DNA of 64,000 nt. Origin: Gammaproteobacteria bacterium. Lineage in GTDB: Bacteria; Pseudomonadota; Gammaproteobacteria; Steroidobacterales; Steroidobacteraceae. The stretch is from NCBI GenBank assembly GCA_003164785.1, contig PLUE01000062.1, positions 1 to 64,000 of the forward strand, given 5' to 3'. Each line of letters begins with the position of its first letter. The stretch's first letter is position 1. The position numbers were made by a program, and so were the translations under genes. Positions 50,572-59,801 of this stretch are shown piece after piece. The notes under the pieces are model-generated. The model was not told the DNA's origin and did not search any database. It saw only the letters and a list, made by a program, of their open reading frames with translations.

Positions 50572-51962
50572 AGCCCATGCCAAGGAAAATCATTCCCATG
50601 AACGTTTCATCTCAGCACGGTCGGGTGGCGCATCCCGTTTTGTGGACTTTGGCGGTCATTGTCGGCGTCGCGATCGTCGTCGCCTCGTATATGGTCTTCG
50701 GTCCCGGCCCAACCAATTTTGCGGGAGGGAAGCGCGTGTCCCTCGCCGAGTATCACGACCAAGACCCGACCGGCGTACCCACGGAACTGAAGGCGGCGAG
50801 CCTGATCGAGCGTGGCGAATACCTGACGCGTGCCGCCGACTGCATGGTTTGCCACACGACCAAGGGCGGCGCTCCGTTCGCGGGCGGCCGGGCGTTCGTG
50901 TTGCCGTTTGGTACTCTGTACTCGACCAACATAACCCCCGACGTCGAAACGGGTATCGGCAGCTACTCGGACGCGAATTTTCTGGATGCTGTGCACAAGG
51001 GCATCGGGCGCGGCGCCACCAAGCTGTATCCGGCCATGCCGTACGCCAGCTACACGTATATGTCGGATGCCGACGCGTTGACCATCAAGGCATACCTTTT
51101 CAGCCTGAAGCCACTGCATGCTCCCGCGCCGCAGAACATGCTGATGTTTCCCTTCAACCAACGAAGCCTCATGGGCGTCTGGTCGGCTTTCTTCAATCCC
51201 GACAAGCGCTATGAACCGAACACCGACAAAAGCCCGGACTGGAATCGTGGCGCCTACCTCGTCGAAGCGATGGGGCATTGTGGCGAGTGCCACACGCCGC
51301 GAAATCTGGCCTTGGCACTCAACAACCGAGAGAAATTCTCCGGCGCCATCCAGGCTGGCTGGAGGGCTTATAACATCACGCCGGATCGCAATAGCGGCAT
51401 AGGCTCCTGGAGCGATGATGACCTGGCGCGGTATCTCGCCACCGGGCACGCGGCGGGACGTGGGACGGCATCCGGACCCATGGGCGAGGCGGTGGACGAG
51501 AGCTTGAGCCATCTCAAGCCCGGCGACATCACGGCGATGGTCACTTATTTGCGCTCGGTACCGGGGGCCGCGACCTCCGATTTGCCTGAACCTCGAGGCA
51601 ACCCGGCGCCGCCATCCCATTCGCAAGGGGTCGCCGCGAATTCCGACCCCCACGGACAGGCCGTGTACGAAGGTGCCTGCGCCGGATGCCACGGATGGAC
51701 CGGTATCAGCCCGGTGCTTTCGCCCGCAACGCTCATCGGAACCCGTGCGGTCAACGACGTAACGGCTACCAACGTCGCGCAGATCATCATCCGGGGCGCG
51801 CAACGCCACAGCGCCGGCACCTCGACCAACATGCCGGCTTTCGGCGATGCGTATTCCGACGCGGAGATAGCCAGCGTCGCCAACTACGTGACGGCCCGAT
51901 TCGGCACGAAAGGTTCCGAACTCAGCGCCGCCAAGGTCGCAAAATTGCGCGCTGCGGACTAG
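50568..51962 (+). CDS. triheme cytochrome c (electron-transfer subunit)
   Basis: CMVCH, CGECH, CAGCH motifs; start overlaps upstream stop by 4 bp. Confidence 0.9.
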   Translation: MKPMPRKIIPMNVSSQHGRVAHPVLWTLAVIVGVAIVVASYMVFGPGPTNFAGGKRVSLAEYHDQDPTGVPTELKAASLIERGEYLTRAADCMVCHTTKGGAPFAGGRAFVLPFGTLYSTNITPDVETGIGSYSDANFLDAVHKGIGRGATKLYPAMPYASYTYMSDADALTIKAYLFSLKPLHAPAPQNMLMFPFNQRSLMGVWSAFFNPDKRYEPNTDKSPDWNRGAYLVEAMGHCGECHTPRNLALALNNREKFSGAIQAGWRAYNITPDRNSGIGSWSDDDLARYLATGHAAGRGTASGPMGEAVDESLSHLKPGDITAMVTYLRSVPGAATSDLPEPRGNPAPPSHSQGVAANSDPHGQAVYEGACAGCHGWTGISPVLSPATLIGTRAVNDVTATNVAQIIIRGAQRHSAGTSTNMPAFGDAYSDAEIASVANYVTARFGTKGSELSAAKVAKLRAAD

Positions 51963-51997
51963 CGTCTTCGGCCGGCCCCACTTGTATAGTGGGCGCC

Positions 51998-52987
51998 ATG
52001 CGACATTCCATGTTGATGGGGATTGCGGCGGCCGTTCTGGCCGCAGTCTCGTGGTCGATGAGTTTCATCGTGCCATTCGTCATCGGCGAGTATTCGCTGT
52101 TTGATTTTGCGCTCGTCGAATTCGTGGTCTCAGGCTTGGTGAGCGTTCTGCTCCTATGGCGGAACGCCGCGGCGATTCGTCTGCTCAGTCCTGCCGATTG
52201 GTTCGCAGCCTGTTCGCTCGGTGTCATTGGCTACGTGGGTTACTTCCTGGCAGTCATGGGTGCCGCGGTCTACGCAGGTCCGGTGATAGCACCTGCTTTT
52301 CTGGGACTGGTACCCGTGGTGCTGGCGGTCGCGGGCAATGTACGTCAGCACACGGTGCCTTGGAGGACGCTGGCGGTGCCGCTGTCGCTCGCAACCCTCG
52401 GCCTGCTCCTGGTCAATGGCAGCGCCTTTGCTCGATCCGGCGTCGTCGAGTTGCGCTCGCTATTGGTCGGCATTCCCTTGGCGATCCTCGCCGTGACGTT
52501 GTGGACGGTATTCGGGTTGATGAATCAAAGCGCGCTCGCCAAGCGCCCGCTGATGGACGCCGGCGTATGGACCGCCCTCATCATGGCGGGAGCTGGACTG
52601 GCGATGCTGGTATTTCTTCCGATCGGCCTGCTGCTCGGTCTCTTCGAGATTCCTCGATTGGGACTTGGGTGGGGGGTGGCGGCGCCTCTCCTGATATGGG
52701 GTACCGCTTTGGCCATAGTCGCCAATGTCGGTGGAGCGATGGCCTGGACCTTCGCGTCCCAACGCCTGCCGGTTGCACTCTGCGCGCAACTCATCACCAT
52801 GGAGCCGACGTGCGCCACGGTACTCGGTCTGTTGGTTCACCGGCGCCTGCCATCCGTGGCCGAGTCCGCCGGGATGGTCGTGCTTCTGATCGGGGTCCTC
52901 ATTGCGATCGGCATTTTTACGCGGCCGGCGACGAGCGCCGCAGAGGCCGCGTTAGTCTTAGCGCAAGATGCCTCAGGTGAAGATTGA
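51998..52987 (+). CDS. DMT/EamA family transporter
   Basis: about ten TM helices with EamA-type repeat. Confidence 0.75.
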   Translation: MRHSMLMGIAAAVLAAVSWSMSFIVPFVIGEYSLFDFALVEFVVSGLVSVLLLWRNAAAIRLLSPADWFAACSLGVIGYVGYFLAVMGAAVYAGPVIAPAFLGLVPVVLAVAGNVRQHTVPWRTLAVPLSLATLGLLLVNGSAFARSGVVELRSLLVGIPLAILAVTLWTVFGLMNQSALAKRPLMDAGVWTALIMAGAGLAMLVFLPIGLLLGLFEIPRLGLGWGVAAPLLIWGTALAIVANVGGAMAWTFASQRLPVALCAQLITMEPTCATVLGLLVHRRLPSVAESAGMVVLLIGVLIAIGIFTRPATSAAEAALVLAQDASGED

Positions 52988-54065
52988 TCGGATTAGAAAA
53001 ATGGCGAGCCACGCCGGCGGCGAGCAGGGCCGACGCACCCATGAAAAGCGTCAGCGACGGCAGCTTGTATTCGTAGGACATGGTGCCCTTCGGGACCAGG
53101 TTCCGGATGCCGGCAAGTACGATGATGTGAAACAAATACAGCTCGTAGCTATGCCGGCCCATCCAGCGCACCGTGTTCGACAAACGCCCGTCCGCGCACG
53201 GCGGGGCATGCCCGAACGCGCCGCCGATCAAAACGGCTGCGCAGAGCGCCACCACCGAAAAGCCCCACGTCTCATGCCCGTCGATCCCCATCAAGTACGT
53301 GACGATCAACAGGAAGACCGCGAATACTTGCGCCGGACGACCAAACCAGGCGCTACGTTGAATCCTTCGGTATAGCAGCGCGGTCACGCAACCGATGGCG
53401 ATCGCATCGAAGCAGGCCAGGTAGCCACATTCGAAGTAAAGCTCATCATTGGCATGCATGCCGCGATAAACGGGACCCGCGACGATGAAAACCGAGCATA
53501 GGGCCAAGACCAGAGCCTGTCGCCGTAGCAACACGCAGACGAGCGGGAACCCCAGATAGAACATTTCCTCCACCGATAAGGACCAGTAGATATTCAGGCT
53601 GTAGTTGAACCACCCGTTGGACTGCATGAGTACGTTGTGCCAAAACGTCAGAACGGAGAGCGTGGCGGGTACGAAGAACGACGCGGCCATCGTATGTCCA
53701 CCATCGCTGTTGCGGAACGACGGCACGCCGACCAGACCCAACGGCACGATGACCAGCAATGCAAGAAGCAGCGGTGGCATGATGCGCGACGCTCGGAACG
53801 CATAGAACTGCCGACAATCGACGGCGCTCAGGTGGTTATAGCGTCTTAGGATATTGGACGTGATCAAGAAGCCGGAGATCACGAAAAATATCGTGACTCC
53901 ATAATTGCCGTTCAAGACTGCGCGTCTGAGCCAGGACGGCGGCAAGATTCGCGACAGCGGGCTGTCGACCAAGTCGTAGCTCAAGGAGAAGTGCAGCAAC
54001 AGAACAGCCAGGATCGATACGCCGCGGAGCAGGTCGATCCGGCCGTTTCGCACGGAATTCGGCAT
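52917..54065 (-). CDS. acyltransferase 3 family protein
   Basis: RIDLLRGVSILAVLLLHF N-terminal signature, multi-TM. Confidence 0.9.
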   Translation of the reverse strand: MPNSVRNGRIDLLRGVSILAVLLLHFSLSYDLVDSPLSRILPPSWLRRAVLNGNYGVTIFFVISGFLITSNILRRYNHLSAVDCRQFYAFRASRIMPPLLLALLVIVPLGLVGVPSFRNSDGGHTMAASFFVPATLSVLTFWHNVLMQSNGWFNYSLNIYWSLSVEEMFYLGFPLVCVLLRRQALVLALCSVFIVAGPVYRGMHANDELYFECGYLACFDAIAIGCVTALLYRRIQRSAWFGRPAQVFAVFLLIVTYLMGIDGHETWGFSVVALCAAVLIGGAFGHAPPCADGRLSNTVRWMGRHSYELYLFHIIVLAGIRNLVPKGTMSYEYKLPSLTLFMGASALLAAGVARHFSNPINLHLRHLALRLTRPLRRSSPAA

Positions 54066-54205
54066 CAGTGCTCGTGCTCGACGCGCACAGGTCGCGCCGG
54101 GGACTCCTCCGCAGACCCGGATACACCGGAGACCAGCACGGCCGCCAAGGCGGTGAGCAACAGCGCAAGGCCCACGAATGCCCGCTTTTCGATCAACCGG
54201 ACCTC
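54065..54205 (-). CDS. small single-TM protein coupled to acyltransferase (start uncertain)
   Basis: (L/M)IEKRAFVGLALLLTALAAVLVSGVSGSAEES...; stop overlaps acyltransferase ATG (TGATG arrangement). Confidence 0.4.
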   Translation of the reverse strand, partial: EVRLIEKRAFVGLALLLTALAAVLVSGVSGSAEESPARPVRVEHEH

Positions 54206-54260
54206 CGAGGCGCCGCAAGAAACCGCGCACCAGCCGGGGTGCGCGGTTAGTCTCCGACTA

Positions 54261-55706
54261 TCAGTGAGCCGCAGCACCGGCCTTCGGGCGATAGCCCAAA
54301 ATGGATTTCAATTCCAGAAATTCATCGAAAGCATGCTCACCGAATTCACGGCCATTGCCCGAACGTTTGTAGCCGCCGAACGGCGCCGTCAAGTCCATGT
54401 CGGCATTGTTGATGTTGATATAGCCTGCGCGAAGCTTCGACGCCACTTTGCGGGCGCGCTCCAGATCTGCGCTCTGAACATAACCGCCGAGGCCATATTG
54501 CGAATCGTTTGCGATCTTGATGGCTTCGCTCTCGTCGTCGTAGCTGATGACCACCAGCACCGGCCCGAAAATCTCCTCCTGAGCGATGGTCATGCTGTTC
54601 TTCACATCGGCAAAAATGGTCGGCTTGATATAGAACCCGTCGGTCAGGCCCTCCGGCTTGCCGAGTCCGCCGGTCACCACGGTGGCACCCTCCGCGATAC
54701 CCGTCTTGATCATGGCCTGGATCTTGTTCCATTGGTTTTCATTCGCGACGGGACCCATTCGGGAATCGCCTTTCGGGTCTCCAACCGTCCAACCCTCCGC
54801 GGCTTCCTTGGCGAGCGCCAGGATCTCCTTGAGTTTCGACTTGGGGACCAGCAGCCGTGTCGGTGCGACGCACGATTGTCCTGAGTTCATCATCACCGAG
54901 AACACGCTGCCGCCGATGGCCTTCGGTAGATCGGCGTCCTCGAGGACGATATTGGCCGACTTGCCTCCGAGTTCCTGGAGGACCCGTTTGACCGTCGGAG
55001 CGGCCGTGCGCGCGACTTCGATTCCGGCCCGCGTCGAGCCCGTGATGGAAATGAGATCGACGTCAGGATGGGCAGCCAACGCCGCACCGACGACGGGCCC
55101 GTCGCCGTTCACCAAGTTGAACACACCGGCGGGAACACCGGCCGCCTCCAGAACCTCGGCGACGATGTAGGCCGAGAACGGCGCGAGCTCGGAAGGCTTC
55201 AGGACGATGGTGCAGCCTGCCGCCAAGGCGGGCGCTACTTTGGCGGCCAACTGATGAATCGGCCAGTTCCACGGCGTAATGAAACCGGCAACTCCGATCG
55301 GCTCCTTGACGATCATCGTGCCGCCGCGATCTTCTTCGAAGCTGAAATTCTTGAGCGTCTGCATCGCGATCGCGAAATGGCCGCCGCCGGAAGGCGCTTG
55401 TGCGTTGACCGCCAGCCAACCCGGCGCGCCCATTTCCTCCGTGATCGCGGCGGCGATGTCGCCGGATCGCTTGCCGTACTCCGCCACTATTCGCTCCAAG
55501 ACGGCGACGCGCTCTTCGCGGGTGGTCTGCGACCAGCTCTCGAAGGCCTTGCGGGCGGCTTTGACGGCCACGTCAACGTCCGCTGCGGAACCGAGGCTGA
55601 TATGGCCGGCGACGCTCTCGGTCGCCGGATTGACCACATCCTTGGTCTTCGGCGTAATCGGATCCACCCATTTGCCGTCGATGAAAAACTTTAGATATTC
55701 GCGCAT
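54261..55706 (-). CDS. aldehyde dehydrogenase family protein
   Basis: VLQELGGKSANIVLEDAD, NSGQSCVAPTRLLV, FGPVLVV. Confidence 0.95.
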   Translation of the reverse strand: MREYLKFFIDGKWVDPITPKTKDVVNPATESVAGHISLGSAADVDVAVKAARKAFESWSQTTREERVAVLERIVAEYGKRSGDIAAAITEEMGAPGWLAVNAQAPSGGGHFAIAMQTLKNFSFEEDRGGTMIVKEPIGVAGFITPWNWPIHQLAAKVAPALAAGCTIVLKPSELAPFSAYIVAEVLEAAGVPAGVFNLVNGDGPVVGAALAAHPDVDLISITGSTRAGIEVARTAAPTVKRVLQELGGKSANIVLEDADLPKAIGGSVFSVMMNSGQSCVAPTRLLVPKSKLKEILALAKEAAEGWTVGDPKGDSRMGPVANENQWNKIQAMIKTGIAEGATVVTGGLGKPEGLTDGFYIKPTIFADVKNSMTIAQEEIFGPVLVVISYDDESEAIKIANDSQYGLGGYVQSADLERARKVASKLRAGYININNADMDLTAPFGGYKRSGNGREFGEHAFDEFLELKSILGYRPKAGAAAH

Positions 55707-55844
55707 GAAATCGCCTTCTTGAAATTCCTGTGGGAGGAGGAAGCGGGCGCAAGCCCTTGCAGGCGCCGCACGCTGAACTGCTCCGCTCACGGTGTTCTCT
55801 CCATGTCGGCAGGCTCGATTGTTGAAATATTCAGCCGTCGTCGC

Positions 55845-55887
55845 TTACACTGTAAACATTATAGTCGGGCACGTTACACTGTCAACA
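55845..55887. promoter_or_regulatory. paired TetR-type operator candidates (TTACACTGTAAACA and TTACACTGTCAACA)
   Basis: direct repeat of a near-palindrome TTACA-C-TGTAA, 29 bp apart, in the ALDH/TetR divergent region. Confidence 0.6.
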
Positions 55888-56468
55888 TGCAGGCCAAAAC
55901 CTATCACGTCGGCGATCTACGCAACATCTTGCTGCACACCGCGCTCGACATGCTTGCGGAAGACGGCGCCGAGGCCATTTCATTACGAGCGGTCGCGCGA
56001 CGGGCCGGCGTCTCGGCGATGGCGCCATACCGCCACTATTCCGATAAAAGCGCGCTGCTTGCCGCGACTGCGGCCGAGGGCTATGTGAATCTGCACGCGA
56101 AATTGCGGGAAGCCGACGAGAGCGGCGCGGCGAACCGGCATTTGGCGTCCCACGGCGTTGCTTATGTGCAGTTTGCGCTCGATCATCCAGCGTTGTTTCG
56201 TTTGATGTCCGGCCCCCGTCTGGAGGGCGATCATCCTCATCTCGTTGCAGCCGGGCAGGCTTGCTACGACGTCCTCAGAACTCGACTGAAGCTCGAAGGA
56301 CTGAGCGGCGAGGAGTTGGAAGTGCGCGTGCTCGGCTCATGGTGCTTGATGCACGGCCTGGCGGCGCTGATGTTGGACGGCAAGTTGGTCGACAAACACG
56401 TGGGTTCGAGCGATGCCATCGCCGACCGGGTCATGAAGGCCATGCTCCAAGGCGCGATCTGCGGCTAA
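55887..56468 (+). CDS. TetR/AcrR family transcriptional regulator
   Basis: AISLRAVARRAGVSAMAPYRHYSDKSALLAATAAEG HTH; LFRLMSGP C-terminal domain. Confidence 0.92.
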   Translation: MQAKTYHVGDLRNILLHTALDMLAEDGAEAISLRAVARRAGVSAMAPYRHYSDKSALLAATAAEGYVNLHAKLREADESGAANRHLASHGVAYVQFALDHPALFRLMSGPRLEGDHPHLVAAGQACYDVLRTRLKLEGLSGEELEVRVLGSWCLMHGLAALMLDGKLVDKHVGSSDAIADRVMKAMLQGAICG

Positions 56469-56579
56469 GACGCACGCAGCCGGATGGGAATCGATTTCGC
56501 CGCGGGAACGTGGCTTCCCTCCGCTGTGCGCGATTTGCACGGCGCCGCGATCGGTCCGTCGATTTGAAGACCGGTTAAT

Positions 56580-56987
56580 ATGGTGCACATGGAAAACATT
56601 CCCGCGGAAATTCGTCCTCTACCCACGCCCTCCGGCTATAGGCAGCTGAATCCAGCTGTCATTCCCTTCGCACCGGTCAGTCCGACGAGTCGGCTCTCGC
56701 GGCGGAAACGGTTGGTCATCGGCTTCTGCATTGCCGCGGCGCTTCACGTGGGACTGATCCTCGCGTGGTGGCTGACGCCCCCGCTTCGGCTGAAGGCGAG
56801 TTATGCACCGGAACGATGGGTGCAGGTGTTACCCCTGGTCAAACCCGAGACCGAGGTCAAACCCGTGGAGCAGCCAGTTCCGACCGCCGAATCGGCCGCC
56901 CCACCTGGGGCGCCACCGACAAGGAAATCTCGTCATTCGCGTGACGCTGCGCGCAGCGTCACGCGAATGGAGACCCCAGGACAATGA
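56580..56987 (+). CDS. hypothetical protein resembling a TonB N-terminus (TM plus Pro-rich), possibly truncated
   Basis: RLVIGFCIAAALHVGLILAWWLTPP then KPETEVKPVEQPVP; no TonB C-terminal domain. Confidence 0.45.
   Translation: MVHMENIPAEIRPLPTPSGYRQLNPAVIPFAPVSPTSRLSRRKRLVIGFCIAAALHVGLILAWWLTPPLRLKASYAPERWVQVLPLVKPETEVKPVEQPVPTAESAAPPGAPPTRKSRHSRDAARSVTRMETPGQ
56934..56969. repeat. 36-bp perfect palindrome CATTCGCGTGACGCTGCG|CGCAGCGTCACGCGAATG (REP-like)
   Basis: exact self-reverse-complement read from sequence. Confidence 0.85.
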
Positions 56988-57015
56988 GCGTCCGGAATTT
57001 TGTGCGGGTCAGTGG

Positions 57016-57726
57016 TCAGTAAGCGGCGATCTTCGCCACCCCCGCATCGATCGCTGCGCGCACCTCGTCGTTGAGTTGGCGGGGCTTCTTCCCGACCGAT
57101 GTGATGGGCTCTCCGATCACCACTCGGATCGTGCCGGGTCTTTTGACGATCCCGCGCCGCGGCCAATATTGCCCCGCGTTGTGCGACATCGGCAGCACGA
57201 GATTCCCGGTCGATGTCGCGAGCAGCGCGCCGCTGATCCCGTACTTCTTAGTCTCGCCTGGCGCCACCCGCGTGCCCTCTGGAAAAATGACGATCCAAAT
57301 GCCGGCGGCCAGGCGTTGTTTCCCCTGATCGATGACTTGTTTCACTGCACGGTGGCCTTCGCCGCGATTGATGGCGATGGGCCTCAATACCTTGAGCCCC
57401 CAGCCGACGAAGGGGAACCATAGCAACTCGCGCTTCAACACCCAGCAGTGAGGTGGAAAGAAAATGAACAATGCAATGGTCTCCCATGCCGACGCGTGGT
57501 TGCTCATGACGATATGCGCGCCGGCGGGGATTCTCTCGCGGCCCTCGACCACGAATTTCAGGCCGCAGAGGTGTTCGAGCATCCAAAACAAGCGGCAGGC
57601 CCACCACCGCGCAATCGCGAATTGAAAGCGGTACGGCAGCCAAAAGCAGATTCCCATGAACCCACCGACCAGGCATGCCGACACGATCATGTAGACCGTG
57701 AATAGAAACGAGCGAAGCGTCTGCAT
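57016..57726 (-). CDS. plsC: 1-acyl-sn-glycerol-3-phosphate acyltransferase
   Basis: NHASAWET and FPEGTRVAPG motifs. Confidence 0.92.
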   Translation of the reverse strand: MQTLRSFLFTVYMIVSACLVGGFMGICFWLPYRFQFAIARWWACRLFWMLEHLCGLKFVVEGRERIPAGAHIVMSNHASAWETIALFIFFPPHCWVLKRELLWFPFVGWGLKVLRPIAINRGEGHRAVKQVIDQGKQRLAAGIWIVIFPEGTRVAPGETKKYGISGALLATSTGNLVLPMSHNAGQYWPRRGIVKRPGTIRVVIGEPITSVGKKPRQLNDEVRAAIDAGVAKIAAY

Positions 57727-57734
57727 GCGGTATT

Positions 57735-59801
57735 TCAGCCTGGCAGGCGCGACAGGTCTGCCACCCCGCCGAGCACTTCCTGAACGCCTCTGAGGAGTGC
57801 AAGCCGGTTGCGGCGGCGCTCGAGATTATCGTCCATCACCATGACCTGGTCGAAAAACTGGTCCACCGCGGCCCGCAGACCTGCCGATGCCCGCAGGGCA
57901 TCGGCATATCGGTGCTCGGCAACCGCGGCTGTGACGGTGTCGCGCAGGCCACCCAGCACTCCGTGCAGGCCGATCTCGGCGGGTTCGGTGAGCATCGCCG
58001 CGTCGACATCGACATTGTAGCCTGGCGCGGCCTTCCGCAAGATATTCAATATGCGCTTGTTGAGGGCGGTCAACACGCCCGCATCCGGACGCAACAAGAA
58101 CACCTTCAGCGCCAGCAAGCGCGCTTCCAAGTCCAACGGCGATCGGGGCCTGCCGGCGAGGACGGAATCGATCATTTCCGCGGTCGTGCCGTCCGCCCGC
58201 TCCAGGAGCAATCCACGCAGGCGCTCTGCGATGAAGTCATAGACTTCGTCGGCGGTACCCGGTCGCTGAACGGGCTGCAGGGACGCGGCTTGATGGAGTA
58301 ATCCGGTCAGGTCCAGATCCAGTTGACCCTCGAGCAGGATTCGCAAGACGCCGAGGGCGACGCGGCGCAACCCGAAGGGGTCCTTGGTGCCGGTCGGTCG
58401 CTGGTCGATTGCAAAGATGCCGACCAGGGTGTCCAGTCGGTCCGCGAGTCCCAACGCTTGGCCGGTTCTGGTGGTGGGCAGGACATCCCCGGCAAATCGC
58501 GGTCGGTAGTGCTCTTCCAGTGCGAGCGCGAGTTCCGCAGGCTCTCCCTGCGCCTCCGCGTAATATCGACCCATGGTCCCTTGGAGCTCAGGAAACTCCC
58601 CCACCATGGCGGTCATGAGGTCCGCCTTCGCAAGTTCAGCCGCCCGACCAACGTAACCGAATGCACTTATACGTTGACCGATTGTCTCGGCCAGCGCTTT
58701 CACCCGGATCGTCTTGTCCGCATAACTGCCTAGCTTGGTCTGAAAGGTGACGCCGGCAAGCTTGGCGGCATGTTCGTCGAGCGAGATCGCCCGATCCTGT
58801 TCCCAGAAAAACGCCGCGTCGCTCAGCCTAGGTCTGACCACGCGTTCGTTGCCCTCGCGCACCTTCGTCGGATCGCGGCTTTGAATGTTGCTGACCGTCA
58901 CAAAGCCGCCGGTCAGCCGACCGTCGGGGCCCTCCACCGCGAAGTAACGCTGGTGATCCTGAATCGTGGCGATGATCACCTCGCGTGGCAGCGACAGAAA
59001 GCGCTGCTCGAAGTGTCCGGCGATCGGGACAGGCCACTCGACCAACGCGGTCACTTCATTGAGCAGGGCGTCTTCCATGAGTGCCGTGCCCCCCGCGGCC
59101 GCGGCGGCTGCCTGCACACCCTGACGAATGACGTCGCGCCGTTTGCCGAAATCGGCGATGACCTTGGCTGCGCGCAACTGGCTCTCGTACGTTTTGGGAG
59201 ATTTCAGGACGATGGGCCGCGGCGCATGGAACCGATGACCCGTGGTGATGCGGTCCGACTTTAATCCCAGGACTTCGATGGGAATCACGTCGTCGCCGAA
59301 TAGCAGCACGACGGAGCGCACCGGCCTGACGAACTCCACCGTGCGTGCGCCCCATCGCATGCGCTTGGCGATCGGGAGGGCCGCGATCGCTTGACTGATG
59401 ATGGAACCCAGCAGGCTGGCGGTTGCCGCTCCCGGCTCCGTTCCGCGAAAGGCCAGCCATGCGCCTTTGTCGGTGGTCAGTCGCTCCAGATCGGCCACTT
59501 GCACGCCGCAGCTCTTTGCGAAGGCGGCGGCTGCTTGGGTCGGGGCGCCGGACGAGTCGAACGAGTTGTTCACCGGCGGCCCTCGACGCTCGATCCGCCG
59601 GTCCGGTGCGAATTCCGCGCAGGCGTCAATCTGCACCGCCAGGCGGCGCGGAGTGGCGAATCCACGCGCCTTGCCGTGCGGAATGGCTGCGGTATCGACG
59701 CCGCTCAGGATGCCCTCCTGCAGCGCAAGCGACAATGCCAGCAGTGTCCGGGGAGGCAACTCTTCCGTGCCCAATTCGAACAGCAGGTCGCGCGTGGCCA
59801 T
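57735..59801 (-). CDS. glyS: glycine--tRNA ligase subunit beta
   Basis: [20 protein letters not shown]. Confidence 0.97.
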   Translation of the reverse strand: MATRDLLFELGTEELPPRTLLALSLALQEGILSGVDTAAIPHGKARGFATPRRLAVQIDACAEFAPDRRIERRGPPVNNSFDSSGAPTQAAAAFAKSCGVQVADLERLTTDKGAWLAFRGTEPGAATASLLGSIISQAIAALPIAKRMRWGARTVEFVRPVRSVVLLFGDDVIPIEVLGLKSDRITTGHRFHAPRPIVLKSPKTYESQLRAAKVIADFGKRRDVIRQGVQAAAAAAGGTALMEDALLNEVTALVEWPVPIAGHFEQRFLSLPREVIIATIQDHQRYFAVEGPDGRLTGGFVTVSNIQSRDPTKVREGNERVVRPRLSDAAFFWEQDRAISLDEHAAKLAGVTFQTKLGSYADKTIRVKALAETIGQRISAFGYVGRAAELAKADLMTAMVGEFPELQGTMGRYYAEAQGEPAELALALEEHYRPRFAGDVLPTTRTGQALGLADRLDTLVGIFAIDQRPTGTKDPFGLRRVALGVLRILLEGQLDLDLTGLLHQAASLQPVQRPGTADEVYDFIAERLRGLLLERADGTTAEMIDSVLAGRPRSPLDLEARLLALKVFLLRPDAGVLTALNKRILNILRKAAPGYNVDVDAAMLTEPAEIGLHGVLGGLRDTVTAAVAEHRYADALRASAGLRAAVDQFFDQVMVMDDNLERRRNRLALLRGVQEVLGGVADLSRLPG

